Origin: Paralvinella palmiformis
Taxonomy: Eukaryota > Annelida > Polychaeta > Terebellida > Alvinellidae
Assembly: GCA_025642065.1 (NCBI GenBank)
Contig: JAODUP010001285.1
Coordinates: 38,501 to 102,500, forward strand
DNA length: 64,000 nt
Direction of reading: 5' to 3'
Part shown: one piece after another, positions 23,491 to 33,491 of the stretch
How the letters are laid out: each line of letters begins with the position of its first letter
Numbering within the stretch: position 1 is the first letter of the stretch
Notes under the pieces: generated by a model
Told to the model about the DNA's origin: nothing
Seen by the model: only the letters and a program-made list of their open reading frames with translations
Databases searched by the model: none
Made by a program: the position numbers and the translations under genes

Positions 23491-24530
23491 TTGTTTCTGT
23501 TAGCGTTGATCGGCTTGTCCTTGTTGTTAATGTTGATGGTCTTCTCTCATTTCTTGTTACTAACTTTGGTGGTCTTCGGGTCTTGGTGTTCTAGATGATC
23601 GTGGTAGCCGTGTCCTTGTTAATCCGATGATCACTCAAGGGCATACCATGTGATTCGTGTACCATCATCCGACGGCCGACTGTTGGCTACTTGACCAAGA
23701 GACGTCGATGTGATTGCGCATTGTCTTTTTATTGTTATTGATGATGATCGTGGTAATGTCTTTGTTATTGTTATTGGCAATGGTGGTTGTCTTGTCGTTC
23801 TCATTGTTATTGTTATCGGTGTTGGTCTTGTCTTTGTTACTCTGTAATCGATTATGGTGGTGGTCTTGTCCTTTTTGTTATTAAAGTTGAGGGTCTTATC
23901 GTTGTTGTTATTATTATTGATGAAGGTCTTGTCTTTGTTGTTGTTATTATTGATGATGGTCTTTGTTGTTGTTATTATTGATGATGGTGATGATATTTTC
24001 CTTGTTGATGCTAATGTTGATGGTCTTGTTCTTGTCGTTGTTATTGATGATGGTCTTGTCCTTGTTGCTGTTATTGATGATGGTCTTGTCCTTGTTGCTG
24101 TTATTGTTGATGATAATATTGTCCTTGTTGTTTTTATTGATGATGGTGATGATATAGTCCTTGTTGTTGATAGTATCAATGGCCTTGTCCTTGTCGTTGT
24201 TATTGATGATGAGGACTCCTTGTTGTTGTTGCTGATGATGGTCTTGCCCTTGTTGTTTTTATTGGTGATGGTCCTTTCGTTGTTGTTTTTATTGATGATG
24301 GTCTTGTCTTTGTTGTTGTTATTGGTGAGGTGTTAGTCTTGTCTTAGTTACTGTTTAATTTATGATGGTGGTGGCGGTCTTGTCCTTGTTGGTGTTGATG
24401 TTGATGGTCTTGTCCTGGTTGTTGTTAATGTTGATGGTCTTGTCCTATTTGCTGTTATTCTATTTGATGTTTTCGAGTGTTGGTATTGTCGTTGTTGTTC
24501 TCGGTGATCGTTCTAGCTGTGTCCTCGCTG
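23491..24530. repeat. Degenerate GTTATTGATGATGGTCTTGTCC array
   Basis: Many diverged repeats of roughly 30 bases built from TTATTGATGATGGTCTTGTCC and CTTGTTGTTG. Reading frames over it on both strands give low-complexity Leu/Val or Thr/Asn proteins and are not genes. A copy of the end of the neighbouring gene's last exon lies inside it at 23625-23725. Confidence 0.85.
23625..23725 (-). pseudogene. Partial copy of the LRR-PAN terminal exon
   Basis: About 100 bases match 24533-24633. Both copies encode CAITSTS(L/F)GQVANSRP, then a variable pair and WYALE followed by the same TGA stop. There is no splice acceptor of quality before this copy, and the cysteine-rich first half of the exon is absent, so it is more likely a duplicated fragment than a used alternative exon. 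Confidence 0.75.
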
Positions 24531-24539
24531 ATGTGATGA

Positions 24540-24796
24540 TCACTCAAGGGCATACCATATGACCTCCGTACCATCATCCCACGGCCGACTGTTGGCTACT
24601 TGGCCAAAGGACGTCGAGGTGATTGCGCATTGTCCTGTTCCGTCTTTGTAAGCGAATATCAAACAGTCACCTTGATCATGACACAGTAGTAGGCATGATA
24701 TGATTGACCTTAGTTCAACAGCTCTGACCACACGAAATAGTGGCAGGGCTCCAGTGTCGACGTTAACGGCATAGAATGATTTTGGTTGTTCTCCAT
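24540..24796 (-). CDS. Terminal exon: PAN/apple-like module of LRR protein
   Basis: This minus-strand exon follows an acceptor GCTAACTTCCAG|AT, enters in phase 1 and ends at a TGA, giving 84 residues plus one split codon. It contains CLLLCHDQGDCLIFAYKDGT and then QCAIT: a C-x3-C-x5-C-x9-C spacing with an aromatic core, as in PAN/apple-like domains, which bind proteins or sugars outside cells. The LRR exon at 25839-26751 leaves phase 1, so the split codon gives Asp and the two join in frame. The domain is short and the family assignment is by pattern only. The intron between them holds a microsatellite block and a SINE. Confidence 0.7.
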
Positions 24797-24879
24797 CTGG
24801 AAGTTAGCAAATGTTACACGAGTTATACGAGAATTGGAAGCCAGTTTGTTTTGGCGTGATACAAAGTTCTCAACCAGCA

Positions 24880-24976
24880 AATATATATATACGTGTGTAT
24901 TTATCTGTGCGTAAGTGTGTGTGCGTGCGTGCGTGTGCGTGCGTGCGTGCGTGTGCGTGCGTGCGCATGTGTGTTT
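24880..24976. repeat. (TA)n and GTGC-rich microsatellite
   Basis: Short TA run, then GTGT and GCGTGC units. It lies in the intron of the LRR-PAN gene. Confidence 0.9.
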
Positions 24977-25170
24977 GATGAAACAAGACAGGTAAATATT
25001 GCCGTGTCAAAGTAGATTCACATACTGTAAACAGACAGTTGACTGACTGCTTCCACGAACAAAGAAACCAAATGACTGGATGACTGATCGTATGGCTAAA
25101 TGAAGAAATTTTAGACTATCAGACAAACTAATTTAATCACTGGCTGATACTCAGACTGACAGACCTATAC

Positions 25171-25403
<233 letters not shown>

Positions 25404-25534
25404 TTTATACATTCAACCATTCCCTCACCCCATTCACCTATAGGACGTTTAAATGGTCTAATGGTATTGTCTATGGTAACATGTTCAATCTCGAAGAAGG
25501 CGCGAACCGTCTTGGTGGGATAATGAATGATGTT

Positions 25535-25707
25535 TTACGGCCACTTTTGTGCACATGGTAGGCTAACTGAGCCGAGCGATCTCCAAATGTAATGAAGCTA
25601 GTCAAATATGAATCACCCTTCAGATATGCCCACGCCAAGATTCCAACTCAGGTGGTTGTGATATGTGGTCCAACGCGTTACCGACTAGACCACACGGAGA
25701 CGCCCCC
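25535..25707 (-). mobile_element. tRNA-derived SINE, family A, intronic
   Basis: Minus-strand copy from TTTTACGGCCACTTTTGTGC to ACCACACGGAGACGCCCC, in the intron of the LRR-PAN gene, same orientation as the gene. Preceded at 25475-25534 by a near-copy of the hAT-derived sequence seen at 21239-21296. Confidence 0.88.
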
Positions 25708-25838
25708 GCTGGGCCGTTAAAAATCGTTCGTTCCCCTTTAACCTACTGATTGCCTAAAAAGCGACCGCCGAAAATTGCTACCTATTATTCGTTGGCGCCG
25801 TTCATCGGAACTGAAAAACCACAACATACTCCACTCAC

Positions 25839-26751
25839 CGCAAACTAAATCGGACATCGGGATGGTTCTCAGGTTCCGGCCTCTCTTATCCGCTGGAAAC
25901 TCGCAGACGGCATCCGTTATCTCCACATTGCCGAACTCGTGCGCCTGTTTCAGCCACTTGACGTGACAGTCGCAGACGATAACGTTATCGTCCAGATTGA
26001 TCGTCACGGTCGCCGAACGATTAACGTCGTAAAGATAGAACATGTTCCTGGTCCCGCTGATCCGGTTCCTCCCCAAATCCAGAGTGAAGTTATTCGCGAA
26101 ATTAGCGACAACCCGCCCGTCGAATTCGGTGAGAACGTTCGACTTAAAGATGACCAAAGTAGCTCCGCTGATGGCCCCGATCTCCGGAAGGCGTCCCTCG
26201 AGTTGGTTAAAGCTCACCCATAATTTCTCCAGCCGCCGTAGATAGGCCAGTTTCTTGTAGGATAGCGACGAAATCGAGTTGTATTTCATGTAGAGTATCT
26301 GCAGACTTCTTCCTAAATTTGGGAACGTCGGAAATTCGGAGAATTCGTTCCTACCGATGGCGAGATTCGTCAACGAGACGAGACCCGGAGCGTCGGGAAA
26401 GTGCGAGAGTTTGTTATCCTTTAAATACAAAATTTTCAATTTGGTCAGGATGTTCAGCAGTTCGATCGGAATCCAAGCAATATTGTTATGCGCCAAAAAT
26501 ATTCGCAATATGCCCGTGTTGTTGGCGAAGTCGGGAAACTCCGTCAGCCCGTTCCGGTTTAAATAGAACGACCTCAACAAGGGCATTGGCTCCAGGTAGT
26601 CGACGGCTGTGATGGCGTTATCGCTATAGTTGATTGTCTCCCGGTCAGTTAGCGGATGCGGAATCTGCGTGAGAATATCTCCCGAAGCGAAACAATGGCA
26701 AGAGGTGATCAAGAGGAAACGAAATGCCAAATAAAATCTGCCGAATTCCAT
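25839..26751 (-). CDS. Secreted leucine-rich repeat protein, first coding exon
   Basis: Starting at the ATG at 26751, the minus strand encodes 304 residues and one base of a split codon before the donor TTTGCG|GTGAGT. Residues 1-24 form a signal peptide (hydrophobic FYLAFRFLLIT, then CHCFASG). Leucine-rich repeats cover about residues 46-255, with units like LKILYLKDNKLSHFP and LEKLWVSFNQLEG. An LRRCT cap follows with Cys 260, 262, 283 and 304 (VCDCHVKWL...AVCEF...LVC). Without splicing the frame would run 33 codons further as unrelated sequence; the cap's last Cys falls exactly at the donor, which favours splicing to 24540-24796. The full protein would be 389 residues. It probably acts outside the cell, perhaps in recognition; the ligand is unknown. 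Confidence 0.85.
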
Positions 26752-27159
26752 CTCAGATTCTCCGCTACTCGGCGAACTTGCCGTCTTTGCCAGCCGACGA
26801 CTCTATCTCGGTTTAGTGGATGAATCTCCGACAATTATACGTCGTTCAGCAGCATCCCATCGGCGCCTTTGACGTACGAGCTTTGCTTTATGGGCCCGTA
26901 TGTCTGACGGTGTTATTATCTCACTACGGGGTATTGATTCGCGGTTGTCCCGGTACGAAATGAGGCTCGTTTTAAAGGGTCGCCCGTTGGTTGTAAGTCG
27001 GAAGCAGGAAGACCGTCGTGAAATCAACAGGTTTTTACTTGGCGTCAGCGGAAAGGAATATTTGTGGCGCACCATTTTCAGCCATAATTTGGGGTTGTGG
27101 TTGTGTATGTTTTTCAGCCCCATTTTTATTTTGCTGAATCTGATGTTAGTATGTTATAA
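26752..27159. other. Upstream region of the LRR-PAN gene
   Basis: This should hold the 5' untranslated region and promoter of the minus-strand LRR gene. I see no clear TATA box. The open frame at 26803-27123 (minus) is not continuous with the gene and has no domain. Confidence 0.4.
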
Positions 27160-27172
27160 TGTTAGTATGTTA

Positions 27173-27368
27173 TGATGATGACGACGTTGATTGGTGTTTT
27201 ACGGCCCCAAAAGTGCACATGGTAAGCTAAATGGGCCGAGGGACCCCCACGGGTAATTAAGCGAAGTCAACGATGAAACACCCTTCTGATATGCCCACGC
27301 CGAGATTCGAACACGGGTGGTAGTGATCTGTGGTCCAACTGGCTGCCAACTAGACCAAGCAGGCGCCC
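27173..27368 (-). mobile_element. tRNA-derived SINE, family A, with target duplication
   Basis: Full-length minus-strand copy from the (GATGAC) tail to the head GCTTGGTCTAGTTGGCAGCC. It is flanked by a perfect 13-bp direct repeat TGTTAGTATGTTA at 27160-27172 and 27369-27381, so the limits of the element are well fixed. Confidence 0.93.
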
Positions 27369-27613
27369 TGTTAGTATGTTACGATGTTAGTATGTTATGT
27401 AGATATTTTGCCTTGCTTCTTATTAGCTAGTGATTAGTCGCATTTTGCTGCAAACCTGCCGGTTGTAGGTACGAATCTGGATCATGGCTGTGTATTTGTT
27501 CGATGTTTCACTAAGTAGCCATCCCTTGGTCCTACGATCCAAGTGAGACACAATAGTGTCTACATATATATTCGAACATTTTGTGATACGCATAGGAAAC
27601 CAACGGGATGAAC

Positions 27614-27970
27614 AGCGAGCTCCGGTGGCCTAGTGGTTGAGTACCTGGAACTTGGTGCCGAGGGTCACAGGTTCGATCCAGGCATGAAGCATTAAGGGAT
27701 GAGGGATTAATTTTTCGGCTCACAACATCGTGGGTGGCTGACCACGTTAAATGGCGCTGCTGTCTCCACTCCATTGATTGAAATAAAGGGGGACGTTAAA
27801 GACCCCCGAGGACGTCATACACACTGCCAGCGACCACCCGCCGGATATTTCGGCGCTCTCTTTCCGTGCTGCTCCCCTGTGAGTGGTGGGGGGAGGAGTT
27901 TGAACAACCAGTCCAACATAGAGACTGTGCTGATCAAGCGACAGCCTGGGGATCTTCCCCGAAATACAAC
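27614..27970 (+). mobile_element. tRNA-derived SINE, family B, full length
   Basis: Plus-strand copy from GAGCTCCGGTGGCCTAGTGG to AGCCTGGGGATCTTCCCCG. The B box is GGTTCGATCCAGG. Flanks CGGGATGAACA and CCGGATGAAAACA are a plausible worn target duplication. Confidence 0.9.
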
Positions 27971-28693
27971 TAAACCGGATGAAAACACTCCTTATATAGC
28001 ATGGTATGATTTGAAAATTAGCATATGTCAGGGTTTAATGTGGTCGATCGTTCATCGCTACGGGCGAGCCACCCGCGAAGTTATCTTCACATTTCAGACG
28101 GATATATGACAACCCAAGAATATGAGAAACACCAATCCTGAGTTTGAAACGTGAGTAATTCATCAGTGGAAAGGAAGTTTCCTGTTGATGTTTACCGATG
28201 CTATTCCACAGAAGAAGACTCGCACATGCCAACACTGGCAAACCCAGTACCTCCGATGTGTAAACTGACAATGATCAAATTTAAAAATATTTCCAGCCTA
28301 ACTTGTATTGGGTTTCATAACAGAACATTTTAAATGTTTAGAGAGACGTAAGGCGAGTCGGGACACTTTTGAAACAGTTCATTATAGTCTGAGAATACAG
28401 GAGCATCAACAGTTTTCCCTTGAAGGTCAATGTCTTGTTTTTATGTGCTCCAATCGTGAATTTTGTGCTTCGTGCATAATTGTTGTCGAATTCGTTTAGG
28501 AATTTCTGCGTTTACGGCATTAAGGCACAACCGAGTTATGCCACCAGATTGGCTACCCATTCGGAAGATTGGTGTGTTACCGATGAGGAATGTAAATTCG
28601 CATTCAAAATATGAAATCGAGATTTGACCTCGGATCTGAACTTCAGTCATGAAAGAGGGACAACCATTCCGACTGCTTGGATGCACCATCGAC

Positions 28694-28754
28694 AAAAATG
28701 TCTAGTTAATTCTAGTTAAATACATAATTTAGCTAGAATTAACTAGACATTTTT
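28694..28754. repeat. Perfect 22-bp inverted repeat, 17-base loop
   Basis: AAAAATGTCTAGTTAATTCT plus AG at 28694-28715 is the exact reverse complement of 28733-28754. Could be a tiny MITE or a cruciform-forming site. Confidence 0.9.
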
Positions 28755-28844
28755 GGGGAGCTTTACCTTGGTATTTTCGTGAGTGTCTACATATTTTATC
28801 AGCTGCTTATTTATCATTATCTTCTTGTTTACAGCTGAAAACGA

Positions 28845-29201
28845 TTCTTTCACTTTGGGCAAAGTTTAGAAGCGTACAATAAGAAGGCATCTGTGTTAAG
28901 TATAACTTGTCCTTTAGTAGATAAACGAGGTTCCCGAGACGAACCATTCATGATACATGGGAATACTTTGGTACCCGGAGTTGAGCACTTGGTGGAACAT
29001 ACACCCGCAATTTCTGCGCCCATAGCTCGTCGGCAAAGTGTTATATTCTTTGTCCTGAATAATCCCACGGAGTCAACGCTCAAACTGCTGATGAGTAGAA
29101 TAGACAATGAAACAAATCATACTTCAGTCAACTACGAATTGACAGTTGGTGACCTACAACTATATGGCAAATTTTCTAGATTCAAACCCGAAATATTCTG
29201 A
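28845..29201 (+). CDS. Possible exon, unknown protein
   Basis: The plus strand is open for 118 codons to a TGA. The reading has the composition of a globular domain: SVLSITCPLVDKRG, GNTLVPGVEHLVEH, QSVIFFVLNNPTESTLKLL, NYELTVGDLQLYGKF. A good acceptor (TTCTTGTTTACAG) lies at 28822-28834, but a TGA follows it directly in this frame, which argues against a simple exon. Upstream at 28500-28610, after another acceptor-like TTCGTTTAG, there is a cysteine-containing frame (NFCVYGIKAQPSYA...WCVTDEECKFAF). It may be a decayed gene or an unresolved one. No family recognised. Confidence 0.25.
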   Translation, partial: FFHFGQSLEAYNKKASVLSITCPLVDKRGSRDEPFMIHGNTLVPGVEHLVEHTPAISAPIARRQSVIFFVLNNPTESTLKLLMSRIDNETNHTSVNYELTVGDLQLYGKFSRFKPEIF

Positions 29202-29204
29202 ACC

Positions 29205-29940
29205 GTACGACCCTACCTACAGATATTCATCTATATCCACCAAAATATAGTGCGCCAGATTTCCGTCCACCGAGAAAACAGAACTTGGAATTGTGAAGTA
29301 TCTAGCGCCGTTACCATCCACAATCCTACTTTAACCAAACTCGAGGTGAGATATGACATGGCACGAAACGTGCCAAGTTTTTATTGACGAATACCTCATC
29401 CACAAACCCGCTACCAGCTTAACCAGGATGTCGTGATATCGTCCACCTCTAACACCGAGTTCATGACGTAATCCAACACCTATACTTGATACCAGCTTGT
29501 TATTGGCTGTGAACGTTTCACTTCCCATTTTACTGATGTGGCTATAAGTTATGAATGAACTGGACGGCTTCATCTATAATTGCCTGATAATGGGAACATC
29601 TGATCTATTGGTCAAGTATTAGATTATCTACAGGTGAGTACATAACCCGATACTTAAACAATGGAACGGTGATTCTGCCAGACTGTATACATAAACACGA
29701 CTTCAGATGTCTGTGACCTCAGAGTACTAAATATAAAAACACCTGTCCAATGATAAGAATCTTATCACAGAAGTCACGACTGGCCTCGTACTCACACACA
29801 GTTTCTCACTTTTCTACGAGTCCATAAGAACAACCATTTACCATAATACTGTAATCACTAAATATCAATAGTCAACGTTCTCTCAAAACGTTCACGAACA
29901 TAGAACATTTTGAAATAGTTAAAGAACTCCAACCACGGTG
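29205..29940. other. No gene seen
   Basis: No convincing coding or repeat signal between the possible exon and the SINE at 29955. Confidence 0.4.
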
Positions 29941-29954
29941 TTTACTTTTTCGGA

Positions 29955-30178
29955 AATAATCCCCAGGCTGTCGCTTAGACAGTGCTTGAAAAAACCCTCC
30001 CCCACAACTCACAGGGGAGCAGTACGGAAACGCCATTTAACGTGATCAGCCACCCACGATGTAGTGAGCCGAGAAATTAATCTCTGGAAACGTTTCGACC
30101 TCTTACTGGGATTGAACCTTTGACCCTTGGGACAAAGTGCCGGGTGCTTAACCGCTAGGCCACCAAAGCTCTCTTCAA
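29955..30178 (-). mobile_element. SINE family B with internal deletion
   Basis: Minus-strand copy with both ends (CCCCAGGCTGTCGCTTAGAC at the 3' end and CCGCTAGGCCACC... at the head), but lacking about 130 bases of the body: the GCAGTACGGAAA motif is joined straight to CGCCATTTAACGTG. Confidence 0.88.
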
Positions 30179-30299
30179 ACATGGTAATCCCAAATGCCAT
30201 TAAAACTATAGTTATCTCCAGTGATGAGACATTTTCGAATCTTCCTCTGCTGTTTGATGTCCAAAGGTTATGTAGTAGATTATTATAGATGGGTATTTA

Positions 30300-30510
30300 T
30301 CGAGCCGTGGTAGCGCAGCCGTGATAGCGTAGTTAGTTAGAGCGTATGACTCGTAGCCGAAGGGTCGCGGGTTCGGGGCTCCGGGAACTGCAGTGCTGTC
30401 ATGTTGGTGACTGGTTCACTCATCCATAAAATGAGAACCCGACAGGACGTGACGGCTATGTCTATGGGTCTACAGTCGGGGATAATAATACTGTACAGCG
30501 CCTTAGAACA
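30300..30510 (+). mobile_element. tRNA-derived SINE, family C
   Basis: A third SINE type. The head has AGCGTAGTTAGTTAGAGCG (A box) and AGGGTCGCGGGTTCGGGGCT (B box), with the intervening AGCGTATGACTCGTAGCC. The 3' part ends ACAGCGCCTTAGAACA, an ending shared in style with CR1/L2 elements, which may provide its reverse transcriptase. Flanks GGGTATTTA and GGGTTATTTA suggest a target duplication. Confidence 0.75.
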
Positions 30511-30623
30511 GGGTTATTTACAAAGAAGAATATGGCAACCATAGCTCAAACTCAACCACCTCTTAATGGATAATATTTTTGCGCCCAATCGATTAGCAGA
30601 CAATGGAAGCATTCAATCTAGAT

Positions 30624-30627
<4 letters not shown>

Positions 30628-30672
<45 letters not shown>
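30628..30672. repeat. (TA)n microsatellite
   Basis: About 22 TA units. Confidence 0.95.
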
Positions 30673-30673
<1 letters not shown>

Positions 30674-30679
30674 ATTAGT

Positions 30680-31890
30680 GCATAAATAAACGGTCTTCTA
30701 CACTTGTCCTATTAACCATCTAAATCTGTTTACATCAGGAGTTATTCTATACATGAACATTTGATATAAATCGTTTTACTTTAGTTTATCTTTCCTATAA
30801 AACAATTGTTTTAAACAACGCATCTTGTCGTAGTTTGGTTAACATTTAAAAGTTAACATTTAAAACTTAATTTTACAATATTGTTGATAATCCTTTGTTT
30901 TCCATGGTCCAAAGAGACACTTACCTACATGAATCCAAAATGTATTCAATATGAACAAGTAGTTTGGCCAATCACGAAAACGACCAAATCAGCTAGGAAA
31001 TAATTGTGTTACTAATGCACTAGAAAAATATTAATTGTGAGTTTTTTTGTATAATCGAATCGTTTCTAAAGGTTATTAATCAATAAATTATTGCTGTATG
31101 TTTTATGACGGTGATAATAGTCGGTGACCTTAATACGTTGATAAGACATTGATGAATTTTGTTGCTTATGTATGTAACGCGTTTATGATATTCGGGTTCG
31201 TCTCAAGATATTACAAAACATAATCTAATCCGAGACAAACTCATGATTAGAAAAATGAGACGATGTTTGCAAGTTGAACGTCCTCCCCAGATCTAAGATT
31301 AATAATTCAGCTAACCTGCTACTATGTATGTCCAATTAGGAACAAGAGATATTGAAAGTTCCAGATATTTAGCATGACAAGAATGTATTTATCGTATTCA
31401 ATAACAGACAATACAATTGAATACGAATGTTTCGAAAGTTTCTTTTAAATAGCCAATTTTATAAACACAGTTTAGTAATTGAATCATAGCCTTATAAATT
31501 CAGTAATTAAATAGAAGTAACTCTACGTGTTATTCAGTTGTGAACAATGATTAGCTCGACCTAATTTGACTGGACTTTTATTTCTTTCCTAACCATATTT
31601 GTTGCTCAGCACGCCCACCAGGTAACTGTGCTATATAGCATCACATTGAATATATTAAATTGCGTCACGATGTTTTTGTAAAAAAACAATCTTACTGATA
31701 GATTTGCAATAGAGTTTGACTATTTAGTGACGATCGTATTTTAGGATTGTCATCGAAAACATCGAAACGTTTCAAGTTTTAATATAGTAATAAATCGAAT
31801 ATTCCTAGCCTCCAGGGGGCGCTGCTGTCTAACTGTTCCCGATAGAAACAAACGAGGAATGCCGCGTCTTATTACCTTGTCCTTTCTATT
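30680..31890. other. No gene seen
   Basis: AT-rich sequence without recognised features. Confidence 0.4.
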
Positions 31891-31893
31891 GTT

Positions 31894-32058
31894 GATGATG
31901 ATGATAGATGATATTTGATGTTTTACGGACATTTTTGTGCACACGGTAGGCTAAATGGGCCGAGCGACCTCCAAAGGTGATGAGGCGAAGTCGAAGACGA
32001 AACGACCTTCAGATATGCCCACGCCGATATTCGAACACGGGTGGTAGCGATCTATACA
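31894..32058 (-). mobile_element. tRNA-derived SINE, family A, head-truncated
   Basis: Minus-strand copy from (GATGAT)n through TGGGCCGAGCGACCTCCAAA and the B box to GGTGGTAGCGATCT; the A-box half of the head is gone. Confidence 0.85.
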
Positions 32059-32059
32059 A

Positions 32060-33491
32060 GGTGACAAACATAGCCGTGGTAGATAACCCGAAACAATAGA
32101 CCTTGTCAATTAAGCTAGTGACATCTGGTGGCAGGATTTAGAACTACTACAATTTTGGGTCGTGTACACCAGATATTTTAACGTTCATTGTCGGTGATAA
32201 TACTCCACGATTCTAACAATCAGTAAAGGAAAATGAAAGATATAGTGATATTTAGTATATTTCTATTCAAAGAAAACTGATTTAGTAAACAAAATAGATT
32301 AAATTGGAAGTTCTATGTGGTAGCAGAGAGCTTAAATATAGAGAGGCGTTACTCTTGCCGCGCCATGTTGAATTTTGAACCAGTGGCGCCTCCAGCGACC
32401 GGAGGTATTTCTCAGATAAACAAAAGTTCTCTGGTTGTCCACATGTGATTGTCTACATGTGTGCGCATGGTTGAAATGAATTTCCCCTACTAGTAGTGTA
32501 CTATATGTTACATATCCTACTTTTTTAATTAACACTTTAATTTGCACAAATATATCGAAGGAAACAAGCTCTGAAATGTAAATAAATAATTAAGTGATTT
32601 AAAGAAAGTCACTTAATTAATTCATAGCCTACAATCCACACTTGACAGCTGATCAGAAAATATTTGAATGGTTTAGGTTTTTTCATAGTTTTGTGTGGGG
32701 AAGGTGTAATTTTCACAAGTTTTTAGTGAAAACAATTAGGTCTATATATGAGGTAAATGTATACAAACATACTTTCATCATGTCAGTTTATCATAGTCCA
32801 TAAATTTTTTATTTATTTGAATATATTATAATGAAAATAAACTATTATAACGTAACCATAACACAATTCACAATATAGTCATCATGTCCGTTTATCATAT
32901 ATTAACTTTAAAAATTATAAGTTCATTTAAAGTCTACACCTAATAATTGCATAAAATAGGCCCGCCCAGCTGAGAACAAAGAATATACATGGAATATTAA
33001 CAATGTTTATGTTTCCGTTAACATGTTATAGATAGAGAAATTAGTACTTTCATACAATTAGCGACATCAAATCTGTTGTGCCACGGTTCATCTATAGTTA
33101 CAATCAGTCATTTGTTTAAAAAGGACAGAATAACCCAAATTGCTTCCCGCTTAAACAACCCCACTACAAAAAAAATGACATTTAGTCCCGATCAGTGAAC
33201 TGTTTAAAGTTAGACAGGATATACCCAGAGATGTAATAGACACATGCATTGACTACTGTAACAGATAACACCAGTAAATTTGTAACCAAGAGATTGACCT
33301 GTTTAAATGGTATCTCATCATCATAGAACTTTAAAGGGCTGAAAAGAACCCTTTTTTAAAATAATGATTTAACAAGTGCATACACAATTGTAAACACATG
33401 TTTTCCTTTTTTTTTTAAAAAAAATTTGATTATTGCATTTAAGTTATGAAAGAATATACCAATTAAAACATGAGGCTTCAAGTTAATTCAG
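32060..33491. other. Low-GC stretch, no gene seen
   Basis: Very AT-rich. At 32350-32412 there is a motif (CGCGCCATGTTGAATTTTGA, then GCGACCGGAGGT) that recurs inverted at 35378-35440. Nothing coding. Confidence 0.4.

Noticed and set aside
23631..24336. Long frames on both strands (Thr/Asn-rich and Leu/Val-rich)
   Set aside because: They are produced by the degenerate GATGATGGTCTTGTCC array. Only the last ~30 codons of the minus-strand frame are real protein-like sequence, as a copy of the neighbouring exon.
26803..27123. 106-residue minus-strand frame upstream of the LRR gene
   Set aside because: Not in frame with the LRR start, no domain, and more likely 5' untranslated or promoter sequence.
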